Positions 1 through 7,778 of a stretch of 15,672 nucleotides of DNA are shown piece by piece. Numbering within the stretch: position 1 is the stretch's first letter; each line of letters starts with the position of its first letter. The position numbers were made by a program, and so were the translations under genes. Location: NCBI GenBank assembly GCA_012799115.1, contig JAAZLY010000045.1:1-15672 (forward strand), read 5' to 3'. Below the pieces are notes generated by a model. That model ran no database searches, was not told the origin of the DNA, and saw only the letters and a program-made list of their open reading frames with translations. Origin of the DNA: Bacillota bacterium (GTDB lineage Bacteria > Bacillota > Limnochordia > Darwinibacteriales > Darwinibacteriaceae).

Positions 1-21
1 AAGGGTTAGTACAATAGATCC

Positions 22-28
22 GGGAGGT
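22..28 (+). promoter_or_regulatory. Ribosome binding site of secA
   Basis: GGGAGGT lies 6 nt before the GTG at 35, and 4 nt before an overlapping ATG at 33 in another frame. The spacing and the protein alignment favour the GTG. The 32 nt upstream of the gene that are visible are too short to place a promoter; a TACAAT at 10-15 is too close to the ribosome binding site to be convincing. Confidence 0.75.
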
Positions 29-34
29 AGAGAT

Positions 35-2542
35 GTGCTCAAGAGTATAAAGAGTTTTTTTGATCCTACAGAACGGGAGCTGAAACGCTTAGGATCCGTG
101 GTTCAGGCCATCAATGCCCTTGAACCTTCGATGCAGGCCCTGAGTGACAGCGAACTTCGCAATAAGACAGACGAGTTTCAAGATAGACTACAAGCTGGCG
201 CCACTCTAGATGATATCCTTCCAGAGGCCTTTGCGGCGGTTCGCGAGGCATCAAGGCGCGTTCTTGGCATGCGTCAGTATGACGTGCAGCTCGTGGGCGG
301 GATCATTCTCCACCAGGGTCGTATTGCCGAAATGAAGACTGGAGAAGGTAAGACACTAACAGCGACGCTTCCAGTTTACCTCAATGCCCTCACGAACAGA
401 GGGGTTCACGTCGTCACGGTCAATGATTATCTGGCAAGGCGTGACGCAGAGTGGATGGGTCAGATCTATGAGTTTCTTGGGCTCAAGGTCGGCGTGATCG
501 TTCATGGTCTAACCTTTGAGGAACGCCGGGAAGCCTATAGTTCCCATATTACCTACGGAACCAACAATGAGTTCGGTTTTGACTATCTCCGCGATAACAT
601 GGTTGTCTCCCCGGATCAAATGGTCCAGCGTGAGCTTCACTATGCCATTGTTGACGAAGTAGACTCGATCTTAATCGATGAGGCCAGAACCCCATTGATT
701 ATCTCTGGTGCAGCCGAAGACTCGGCAAAGCACTATATGCGTTTTGCCCAGATTGTCCCGCAACTCAAACCAGAGCGTGATTACGCAGTAGATGAGAAAG
801 CCCGTACCATTGCCATTACTGAGGAAGGTGTAGCACGTGTTGAGAAGATTCTGGGTGTAGAGAACCTCTTTGATGACGTGCATTTTGAACTGAATCACTA
901 TCTGAACCAAGCCCTCAAGGCCAAGGAGTTTTTTGTCCGGGATCGGGATTATGTGGTGAAAGATGGAGAAGTCATCATCGTTGACGAATTTACTGGTCGG
1001 ATGATGGAAGGACGACGCTATTCTGACGGCTTGCACCAAAGTATTGAGGCGAAGGAAGGGGTTTCGGTTCTCAAGGAAAGCCAAACCTTAGCGTCCATCA
1101 CCTATCAGAATTATTTCAGAATGTATTCTAAACTCTCTGGGATGACAGGTACTGCCAAGACAGAGGAAGATGAGTTTCGCAAGATATACGGGTTGGACGT
1201 TGTTGTCATTCCCACCAACAAGCCTATGATCCGCCAAGACTTGCCTGATGCTGTTTATAAGACCGCTAAGGGAAAAGCGGAAGCGATTGTCAATGACATT
1301 GAGGAACGCCACAAAAAGGGGCAACCCGTTTTGGTAGGTACCATTAGTATCGAAAGTTCAGAAGCTTTCAGTGCTATGCTTAAGCGGAGGGGAATCGACC
1401 ATCAAGTCTTAAATGCGAAGTACCACGACAAAGAGGCTGAGATCGTCAAACATGCTGGCCAGAAAGGTATGGTCACCATTGCTACAAACATGGCCGGTCG
1501 CGGTACCGACATTGTTCTAGGTGAGGGCGTAGTTGAACTTGGTGGCCTTCACATCCTTGGTACGGAACGCCATGAATCTAGGCGTATCGATAACCAATTG
1601 CGAGGACGTGCTGGTAGACAGGGAGATCCTGGTTCTTCACAATTCTACGTCTCCATGGAAGACGACATCATGCGTCTCTTTGGTTCCGATCGCATTATGG
1701 GTATTATGGATCGTCTCGGTTGGGAAGAAGATCAGGTTATCGATCATCCTCAAATTAGTAGGGGTATTGAGAATGCCCAGAAACGGGTAGAGGGTCGCCA
1801 TTTTGAGATCCGCAAACAAGTTCTAGAGTATGACGATGTCATGAACCAGCAGCGTGAAGTGATCTACGGACAAAGACGAGGTGTTCTCCTGGACGAGAAC
1901 ATTTCTGAGCAGATTGCAGGCATGTTTGAGCCCGTCTTCAGAAGGATTGTCAACCTTTATGCTGACGAAAAGATTATTCCAGAAGAGTGGGATATCGAAG
2001 CCATTCGCCAGAGCTATGTGGAGATTGTAGGGAAGGCCCTACCATTGAGTGACCAGGAACTTGGCGATCTGAGCCCTGAGGAAATCGTAGGCAAACTCGA
2101 ATCGTTTGCCAAGGAGGCCTATGCCGAACGGGCAGCTGAATATGGGGCCGAACTTCAAAGACGGATAGAGAAGATTGTGCTTCTGCAGATCATAGACCAA
2201 AAATGGATGAATCACCTAAGTGCCATGGACGATTTGCGGGAAGGTATTGGTCTCAGGGCTCTAGCCCAGCGAGATCCGCTCCTGGAGTACCGTCTTGAGG
2301 CGTTTGACATGTTCCAGCAGATGGTCAATAGTATTCAGGAAGAAACCATCAGCATGCTCTTTAAGGTGCGTCTAGCCGAAGAAAGCAGTTATAGTCAGCC
2401 CAAGGATCGCCTAGCAGGGGCCAGGACGAACCAGGGGGAGGGCGCTGTGCAGAAACCGCGCAGGGTGGAAGAGAAGGTTGGTCGAAATGATCCTTGCCCT
2501 TGTGGAAGCGGGAAGAAGTACAAGAAATGCCATGGGAGGTAG
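35..2542 (+). CDS. secA: Preprotein translocase ATPase SecA
   Basis: SecA is the ATP-driven motor that pushes unfolded preproteins through SecYEG at the cytoplasmic membrane. The 835 residues are normal for the family. Walker A GEGKT is near residues 103-107, and Walker B VDEVD near 206-210 runs into the conserved IDEARTP segment. The second helicase lobe contains TNMAGRGTDI and the arginine-finger region QLRGRAGRQGD. The C terminus is a SEC-C zinc motif with Cys821, Cys823, Cys832 and His833, used in SecB or ribosome contact. The N terminus (MLKSIKSFFDPTERELKRLG) aligns with the start of Bacillus SecA, which supports the GTG at 35. prfB follows after 4 nt, as in many Bacillota, so the two are probably co-transcribed. 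This is certain by sequence; only one secA copy is visible here, so SecA1 versus SecA2 is judged from the intact SEC-C tail. Confidence 0.98.
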   Translation: MLKSIKSFFDPTERELKRLGSVVQAINALEPSMQALSDSELRNKTDEFQDRLQAGATLDDILPEAFAAVREASRRVLGMRQYDVQLVGGIILHQGRIAEMKTGEGKTLTATLPVYLNALTNRGVHVVTVNDYLARRDAEWMGQIYEFLGLKVGVIVHGLTFEERREAYSSHITYGTNNEFGFDYLRDNMVVSPDQMVQRELHYAIVDEVDSILIDEARTPLIISGAAEDSAKHYMRFAQIVPQLKPERDYAVDEKARTIAITEEGVARVEKILGVENLFDDVHFELNHYLNQALKAKEFFVRDRDYVVKDGEVIIVDEFTGRMMEGRRYSDGLHQSIEAKEGVSVLKESQTLASITYQNYFRMYSKLSGMTGTAKTEEDEFRKIYGLDVVVIPTNKPMIRQDLPDAVYKTAKGKAEAIVNDIEERHKKGQPVLVGTISIESSEAFSAMLKRRGIDHQVLNAKYHDKEAEIVKHAGQKGMVTIATNMAGRGTDIVLGEGVVELGGLHILGTERHESRRIDNQLRGRAGRQGDPGSSQFYVSMEDDIMRLFGSDRIMGIMDRLGWEEDQVIDHPQISRGIENAQKRVEGRHFEIRKQVLEYDDVMNQQREVIYGQRRGVLLDENISEQIAGMFEPVFRRIVNLYADEKIIPEEWDIEAIRQSYVEIVGKALPLSDQELGDLSPEEIVGKLESFAKEAYAERAAEYGAELQRRIEKIVLLQIIDQKWMNHLSAMDDLREGIGLRALAQRDPLLEYRLEAFDMFQQMVNSIQEETISMLFKVRLAEESSYSQPKDRLAGARTNQGEGAVQKPRRVEEKVGRNDPCPCGSGKKYKKCHGR
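2534..2540 (+). promoter_or_regulatory. Ribosome binding site of prfB
   Basis: GGGAGGT lies inside the last codons of secA, 6 nt before the ATG at 2547. This fixes the true prfB start upstream of the frameshift site rather than at the TTG at 2581, which has no comparable ribosome binding site. Confidence 0.8.
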
Positions 2543-2546
2543 TTCT

Positions 2547-3630
2547 ATGCAAGAGTTGTTGTCAGACCTAGGTAGGCGGATTGAGGAAATGCGAGGTTAT
2601 CTTTGACGTAGATGAGAATCAGGCTCGACTCATCGAGCTTGAAGAGAGTATGTTGGCAGAAGGTTTTTGGGACAACCAAGAATTGGCCCAGCAAACCGCC
2701 AAGGAGATTAGTGCCATAAAGAGAATGATTCAACAGTGGACAGAAGTCCGCGATCTTCATGAAGAGGCCGTCACACTGGTAGAATTGTTGGATGAGGCTT
2801 CAGATCAGAGTCTAGAAGCAGAGTTAACTGCCCTCATACCCAGACTTCAAAGGGTAGTAGATGACTTGGAGCTCGCATCGCTACTCAACGGTGAGCATGA
2901 TGCAAATAACGCCATATTGACAATCCACCCCGGGGCTGGAGGTACAGAGTCTCAGGATTGGGCTTCGATGCTCCTTCGCATGTATACACGTTGGGCTGAA
3001 GACCAAGGTTACGCAGTAGAGATTTTGGACTACCAGCCAGGAGAAGAGGCTGGTCTAAAGGATGCGACACTGCTTATCAAGGGAACGAATGCTTACGGTT
3101 ACCTGAAGAGTGAAAAAGGTGTGCATCGTCTAGTACGCATCTCTCCCTTTGATTCGTCAGGTCGTCGGCATACCTCCTTTTCATCTGTAGAGGTGTTGCC
3201 AGAGATTGAGGATGATGTCACAGTAGAGATTAATCCCGAGGATCTGAGGATTGATACCTATCGGGCTAGCGGTGCTGGAGGTCAGCATGTGAATAAGACA
3301 GATTCGGCCATTCGAATCACGCACCAACCCTCCGGGATCGTTGTGCAGTGCCAATCCGAACGCTCACAGCATGCGAATCGAGAGGCGGCTTTAAAGATCC
3401 TGCGAGCACGTCTATTAGAACGACAGATGGAAGAACAGAAAGCTAAGCTCGATAGTCTAAAAGGCCAGCAACAGGATATTGCCTGGGGTAGCCAAATTCG
3501 CTCATATGTGTTTTGCCCCTATACACTGGTTAAAGACCATCGCAGTAACGTAGAAGTCGGTAACGTAGACGGTGTGATGGATGGAGATCTAGACCCCTTT
3601 ATCGAGGGATTTCTCAAACTTAAGCAATAA
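2547..3630 (+). CDS. prfB: Peptide chain release factor 2 (programmed +1 frameshift)
   Basis: RF2 recognises UGA and UAA stop codons and triggers peptide release on the ribosome. Translation starts at ATG 2547 and reads 19 codons ending Gly-Tyr-Leu, then meets an in-frame TGA at 2604-2606. A +1 slip on CTT continues with GAC at 2605, giving about 360 residues, a normal RF2 length. The anticodon-like SPF tripeptide, diagnostic of RF2 rather than RF1, is near residues 199-201. The catalytic GGQ is near 244-246, in SGAGGQHVNKTDSA. The N-terminal helical domain reads smoothly across the shift (RRIEEMRGYL then DVDENQARLIELEE), which confirms that the shift is real and not a sequencing error. Expression should be autoregulated: low RF2 makes the ribosome pause at TGA and shift. 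The gene is probably co-transcribed with secA and is followed by a hairpin terminator. Confidence 0.97.
2593..2607 (+). promoter_or_regulatory. prfB programmed +1 frameshift site
   Basis: The site has the canonical parts. An internal Shine-Dalgarno-like GAGGT is at 2593-2597, followed by a 3-nt spacer TAT, the slippery CTT at 2601-2603, and TGA at 2604-2606 followed by C. The spacing equals that of the well-studied Escherichia coli prfB site. UGA followed by C is the weak termination context that favours shifting. The internal Shine-Dalgarno is shorter than the E. coli AGGGGG. Confidence 0.95.
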
Positions 3631-3635
3631 CAGAC

Positions 3636-3671
3636 AGATGGCCTTTTTCAAAAGGGAAAAGGCCATCTTTT
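3636..3671 (+). terminator. Rho-independent terminator after prfB
   Basis: A near-perfect 14-bp stem pairs 3636-3649 with 3655-3668 around a 5-nt AAAAG loop, with one G-T pair, and is followed by TTTT. It begins 5 nt after the prfB stop. The T tail is short, so termination may be partial. The next gene's ATG is only 22 nt downstream. Confidence 0.75.
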
Positions 3672-3693
3672 GAGACGTGGAGTGAGCTATAAC

Positions 3694-4395
3694 ATGAAGA
3701 GGTACCGCATACCGATAGCCATTATTGCTGTCATACTTGTCATCTTTGCTCTTCCGCAAGTTACCTTGGTTCCCTACATCGCCAAGCAATTGGAACGGGA
3801 GATTCAGGAATCCTTGCATGCCAGGGAGGTGCAGGTTCATCTTAGAGCCCTCTGGGGTTGGGGCCTTCTTGTCGGTCGCCTACCAAGTCTCGAGTTCACT
3901 GCCCATGATGCCGTGATCGACGGACTAGAGGTGTCGAGTGTTGAGTTACGCGGTGAGGAAGTCCGTTTTGATCCCCGAGCGCTGTGGCAAAAGCAAGAAT
4001 TCGTTTATACCGAACCCCTCAATGTGGAAGGCAAGCTTACTGTGACCGAAAACGCACTCAATGAGCTCCTGTGGGAAGTTGTTGACCCGGATAGACTATT
4101 AAGTTTGCAGGTGGTTCCAGAAGGAATAGACCTGGCGGGAACGATAAGTTTTTGGAACATGGGATGGAAAGTAACTGTTAGGGGCGATCTCGAAGTGCAT
4201 CATGGCACAGCTTTGCGCTACGTCCTAAAGAACGTGGCACTGAGCGATGCGAGTCTTCCCCCGGTCTTGCTCGATGTTTTGAGGGAGAACTACGAGTTCA
4301 TCATTGATTTCGGAGCATTTCCCTACACTGTGGAGCTTAGGGATGTTTTCCTGGAAGAAAGGCAGATTCTGATTACATTTGGAGGGCAGCTATGA
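3694..4395 (+). CDS. DUF2993-like exported or membrane-anchored protein
   Basis: This is a protein of about 233 residues with an uncleaved-looking N-terminal hydrophobic segment (about residues 6-24, IPIAIIAVILVIFALP) after basic MKRYR. The rest is soluble and rich in beta-strand pattern. The layout, with an N-terminal 'AKQLEREIQ' helix, then 'LEFTAHDAVIDGLEVSSVEL' and 'GKLTVTENALNELL', resembles DUF2993/LmeA-type proteins. Those are thought to be lipid-binding or envelope-assembly factors, but this assignment is from memory of the pattern and is tentative. ATG 3694 is preferred, with GGAGTG 9 nt upstream. The in-frame TTG at 3670 lies in the terminator tail and GTG 3682 lacks a ribosome binding site. 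The stop overlaps the next ATG (ATGA at 4392-4395), so translation is coupled to the DUF5693 gene. The role is unknown; the context suggests cell wall polymer assembly. Confidence 0.6.
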   Translation: MKRYRIPIAIIAVILVIFALPQVTLVPYIAKQLEREIQESLHAREVQVHLRALWGWGLLVGRLPSLEFTAHDAVIDGLEVSSVELRGEEVRFDPRALWQKQEFVYTEPLNVEGKLTVTENALNELLWEVVDPDRLLSLQVVPEGIDLAGTISFWNMGWKVTVRGDLEVHHGTALRYVLKNVALSDASLPPVLLDVLRENYEFIIDFGAFPYTVELRDVFLEERQILITFGGQL

Positions 4396-6035
4396 AACGA
4401 GTTCTCAGCGTCCTAATTCTGGTAGCTAGTGTGATTTCCCTAGGCGTGTTTGTTCAGCGCTGGACAATCGAGGTCCAGAATTCCACGGTGGAGATTGTCT
4501 ACGATCTACCTTCCCTCCTCGAGCTCGGATCCGATCAGGGGGTAGAAGTGGGAGAACTCTTGGCCGACTTGAAGCAGGCAGGAGTCTCCACAATTGCCGT
4601 GCAACCCGCCAGTGTCGGAGAGATGTTGTTGGCTGGGAGAACCCTGCCAGGCCCAGTGTTGGCCCATCTCCTTGAAGACGTGGCAGATCTGAACAAGTAT
4701 CTGACCCTCCCCGTTGAGTTTGAGACTGAGCACTTAGAACAAGTGGCCAGGGCTGGCCTAAAAGTAGCACCAAAACTCAACACAGCCCCTTGGGAGATTG
4801 AACCCATCTGGCTCGGTTATGATCCAGAACTGATCATTGTCAGTGGTCAAGGGACAATGGAAACCGAGAGTTTCGCTGGCAGTGATGCTACCCTAGCTTT
4901 GGTAGAGTTCGCTACACCTCAAATACGCCCTGCCGACCCAGCTCGTATGGTCAGGCTACACGGGATCAGCGCCCGGGAGATGAAGGTCTTGTCCGAAGAG
5001 CGTGTTCTCAACCGCTACATGAGGGCACTGAAAGAGCGGAATATGCGGGTATTGTATGTTCGGCCCTTCACCGAGGGCGAAGATAGCTGGTCCCGTTCTC
5101 TTGATCTGATATCTGCTCTGAAGATTCGACTAGAAGCTGCGGGCTTTTCTTTGGGAGCGGCCAAGCCTTTCTTGCTTTGGAAAGTCTCATGGATTATAAC
5201 TGCTATCGTTGGAATAGGAATCTGGGCTGCCGCTCTGTGGTACGCCTTGGATCTCTTTCCGGGCTGGAAGTCCCTCATATTCTGGTTGGGACTCCTTGCT
5301 CTAGCACTGAGTCTGGCTTTGCTTGTCCTTAAGCCTATCTTGGCTCGTCAGGCTTTGGCCTTAGTAGCAGCCATTGTCTTTCCTTCCCTGGCCGTGCGCT
5401 TGGACTGGGGCAAGGCACCTTTAACTCGCTTCATTGTGATTTCCTGCGTTTCGATGCTAGGGGCACTGTTCATTGTGGCCATGCTCGGTGGTACCGAATT
5501 CTTGGTCAAAATCCAGGAGTTCCGGGGGGTCAAGCTGATGCACATTGCCCCCGTTGCCCTTGTGGCTTTTACTCTGCTTCGGCCTTTACGTGACTGGTTA
5601 CAAAGGAGTATTCCTGTTCCGTACCTACTATTGGCGGGAGTTCTTGGCCTCCTTGGAGTCGTTTATATCTTGCGCACGGGGAACTTCGGGATTCCTGTCT
5701 TGGAGCTGGAGGTCAAGGCCCGAGAGTTTTTAGAAAACCTGTTGGTTGTTCGGCCCCGTACAAAAGAACTGTTCTTGGGCCACCCCGCCTTGTACTTGGC
5801 TCTCCGCGAGAAAGAGCCCCAAAAATCCTGGTGGCTTCCTATAGCAGTCATTGGTCAGATTTCATTAGTCAATACCTTTACACATACCCATACCTTCCTT
5901 TGGGTCAGTCTGCTTCGAACATTCTACGGTCTGTTCTTTGGTTACTTGGTGGGGTGGCTTGCCTCAAAAGTATTGCGCTGGGGGAAGGGGAGACTTGGCG
6001 GTGATCTTGGTATCGGGCTATTACGGATTCGATAA
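4392..6035 (+). CDS. DUF5693 family polytopic membrane protein
   Basis: This is a 547-residue protein. One N-terminal membrane anchor (about 3-21) is followed by an extracytoplasmic domain of some 240 residues (about 22-260) containing 'VEIVYDLPSLLEL' and 'GVSTIAVQPASVGEML'. About seven or eight hydrophobic segments then fill residues 265-525. Near the C terminus are RPRTKELFLGHPALYL (about 454-469) and a polar, histidine-bearing NTFTHTH stretch (about 494-500). I recognise these as typical of DUF5693, whose biochemical function is not known to me. ATG 4392 has GGAGGG 5 nt upstream and overlaps the previous stop. The 3' end overlaps csaB by 35 nt. In Bacillota this family is often next to csaB, so a role in pyruvylated wall polymer synthesis or export is a reasonable inference, not shown. 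Confidence 0.82.
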   Translation: MKRVLSVLILVASVISLGVFVQRWTIEVQNSTVEIVYDLPSLLELGSDQGVEVGELLADLKQAGVSTIAVQPASVGEMLLAGRTLPGPVLAHLLEDVADLNKYLTLPVEFETEHLEQVARAGLKVAPKLNTAPWEIEPIWLGYDPELIIVSGQGTMETESFAGSDATLALVEFATPQIRPADPARMVRLHGISAREMKVLSEERVLNRYMRALKERNMRVLYVRPFTEGEDSWSRSLDLISALKIRLEAAGFSLGAAKPFLLWKVSWIITAIVGIGIWAAALWYALDLFPGWKSLIFWLGLLALALSLALLVLKPILARQALALVAAIVFPSLAVRLDWGKAPLTRFIVISCVSMLGALFIVAMLGGTEFLVKIQEFRGVKLMHIAPVALVAFTLLRPLRDWLQRSIPVPYLLLAGVLGLLGVVYILRTGNFGIPVLELEVKAREFLENLLVVRPRTKELFLGHPALYLALREKEPQKSWWLPIAVIGQISLVNTFTHTHTFLWVSLLRTFYGLFFGYLVGWLASKVLRWGKGRLGGDLGIGLLRIR

Positions 6036-7032
6036 TCTTGGCGATGAGGCCATCTTGGCAGCATTGTGTGAGGATCTGCAAAGTATTGGTATTCCGCGTG
6101 AAACGATCGTTGTGCTATCGAACAAGCCCCAAGAGACGAGTGAGGAGTATGGAGTCGATGCGATCCCCCGTTATGACCTCAAGCAAATCTGGCACAGACT
6201 GGGCGGAGCATGCCTCTTCGTTAGCGGTGGAGGTTCTCTACTCCAGGATGTAACAAGTAAGCGTAGCATTCCCTACTATCTGGGATTGGTGGAATTGGCT
6301 TATGCCCGGGGCGTGCCTGTGGTCATGTATGGACAGGGGCTAGGGCCAGTGCAGAGCTCGCTCTTCCGTTCCTGGATAGCAAGGTCTTACAGGCGTAGTG
6401 CAGCCTGTTCGGTTCGTAATGCGGAGAGTCGTCAATTTCTTATTGATCTTGGGGTTCCGCCAGAGAAGATTGAATTGAATGCTGATCCAGTGTTTCAGCA
6501 TGGAGTCATGGAAGATCATAGACCAAGAACGAAAAGGATACTCCTTAACTTGCGGCCCTATCAGGCTTGGGAGAACCAGCAGGGAGTTTGGAGCGACCAG
6601 GTAACTTGCTGGCAGAACCAAGGATTTGACGTGGAGTTTGTGCCCCTCGGTCCGGGCGATTTGGAGATGGGGCTTACGTTGCGAGAAAGGACCTACAACC
6701 TCACGGTTCACCAGGACGTTAGACTGGAGACTCTGAGAGACGTATTCTCTGGAGCTGGCCTTTTTGTATCGATGCGTCTTCACGGCCTCATCTTCAGTGT
6801 TCTCCATGATTGTCAGCCCCTTGGGCTAAATTACGATCCGAAGGTTTCCGCCATTAGCCAGCAACTCAACATTCCCTGCTGGGAGCTGAAGGATGTGGCA
6901 AATCTTTGTTCCGGTGTTGAGCAGGTTCTAGAAAGAGCGGAACAGTATAGACTTGATTATCGAAGGGCCTTAGAGGGTTTACGACAGGCGGCCTTGAACA
7001 ATCGGGTCATGTTAGCTCGGGTATTGGAGTGA
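6001..7032 (+). CDS. csaB: Polysaccharide pyruvyl transferase CsaB
   Basis: CsaB transfers pyruvate from phosphoenolpyruvate to a ManNAc residue of the secondary cell wall polymer, making the 4,6-ketal that SLH domains bind. The protein has about 343 residues. It opens with the family hallmark GYYGFDNLGDEAIL (about residues 6-19). It carries SGGGSLLQD (about 75-83), YGQGLGPV (about 110-117) and the C-terminal SMRLHGLIFS (about 257-266, His261) of the GT-B-like fold. GTG 6001 is chosen because GGGGAG lies 8 nt upstream and homologues begin just before the GYYG motif. A TTG at 5995 is possible but too near that ribosome binding site. The start lies 35 nt inside the DUF5693 gene, implying translational coupling. 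The tagA-like gene follows after 4 nt. Family assignment is firm; presence of SLH proteins in this genome is an expectation only. Confidence 0.92.
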   Translation: MILVSGYYGFDNLGDEAILAALCEDLQSIGIPRETIVVLSNKPQETSEEYGVDAIPRYDLKQIWHRLGGACLFVSGGGSLLQDVTSKRSIPYYLGLVELAYARGVPVVMYGQGLGPVQSSLFRSWIARSYRRSAACSVRNAESRQFLIDLGVPPEKIELNADPVFQHGVMEDHRPRTKRILLNLRPYQAWENQQGVWSDQVTCWQNQGFDVEFVPLGPGDLEMGLTLRERTYNLTVHQDVRLETLRDVFSGAGLFVSMRLHGLIFSVLHDCQPLGLNYDPKVSAISQQLNIPCWELKDVANLCSGVEQVLERAEQYRLDYRRALEGLRQAALNNRVMLARVLE

Positions 7033-7036
7033 GACG

Positions 7037-7774
7037 ATGCAAAGAACGCGAATTCTAGGTAGTGGTTTTGATCCAGTAACCATGACAGAAGCTCAGGCAC
7101 GGTTGGGCTCCTATGTGACGGATGGAGAGTCCCACTTGGTGATTACAGCCAATCCTGAGATGGTCATGAAGGCCAGGGGTGATCAGCTACTGGCAGAGAT
7201 TATGGAAAGAGCCGATTTAGTTGTGGCCGATGGAATTGGTGTTGTTTGGGCTTCCCGCATGATTGGCCAGGCAGTTCCCGAGAGGATTCCTGGCATTGAA
7301 TTGGCTGAGGGTTTGTTACAGCAAGCAGCTAAACAGGGGTGGCGTGTCTTTCTCCTAGGTAGTGAGGAGGGGGTTGCCGAGCGGGCGATGCAGACTCTGC
7401 AGGATCAACTGCCTGATCTCGAAGTTGTAGGTACGCACCATGGTTTTTTCAAGTCCGGTGGGGAAGAAGACGCTGTCTTGGCACTCATTGCAGAGAAGAA
7501 GCCCGATATCTTATTGGTCGCCCTTGGTGTACCCCGGCAGGAAAAGTGGCTGGCGGCACATCTGGGTACTCTAAAGGTGCCACTAGCCATAGGTGTTGGA
7601 GGAAGCATTAATGTATGGGCTGGTGTCGACAAGCGCGCTCCGCTTTGGATCAGGAGAATCAACTTGGAGTGGCTGTATCGCTTGATTAGGCAGCCTTGGA
7701 GGATCAAACGTCTTATGGCCTTACCAGTGTTTGTGCTGGCCGTGATGTTTTCACGATTTCGGCAGGGGAGGTAG
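7037..7774 (+). CDS. tagA: TagA/WecG N-acetylmannosaminyltransferase
   Basis: This is a GT26-family enzyme of 245 residues. It transfers ManNAc from UDP-ManNAc to undecaprenyl-PP-GlcNAc on the inner membrane face, giving the ManNAc-beta-1,4-GlcNAc lipid unit used in teichoic acids or secondary wall polymers. Thr37 and Asn39 in ITANPEMV, Asp65 in VADGIGVVWA (proposed base), Arg83 in ERIPGIE and Gln168 in GVPRQEKW match the positions described for TagA from a thermophilic Clostridia member. The basic C-terminal tail (RRINLEWLYRLIRQPWRIKRL, about 206-226) is the membrane-binding appendage that completes the active site. ATG 7037 has GGAGTGAG just upstream, and csaB ends 4 nt before. The exact sugar could differ (WecG and CpsF use relatives of ManNAc), but pairing with csaB favours ManNAc. 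Confidence 0.9.
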   Translation: MQRTRILGSGFDPVTMTEAQARLGSYVTDGESHLVITANPEMVMKARGDQLLAEIMERADLVVADGIGVVWASRMIGQAVPERIPGIELAEGLLQQAAKQGWRVFLLGSEEGVAERAMQTLQDQLPDLEVVGTHHGFFKSGGEEDAVLALIAEKKPDILLVALGVPRQEKWLAAHLGTLKVPLAIGVGGSINVWAGVDKRAPLWIRRINLEWLYRLIRQPWRIKRLMALPVFVLAVMFSRFRQGR

Positions 7775-7778
7775 GAAC

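Noticed and set aside
2581..3630. A prfB start at the TTG at 2581 without frameshifting
   Set aside because: The residues before the Asp at 2605 (MRKCEVIF) do not resemble RF2, there is no suitable ribosome binding site, and the frame from ATG 2547 plus the canonical shift site restores the normal N-terminal helix.
4426..4807. Several open minus-strand frames opposite the DUF5693 gene
   Set aside because: They overlap each other in different frames, lack ribosome binding sites and known motifs, and lie entirely within a well-supported plus-strand gene.
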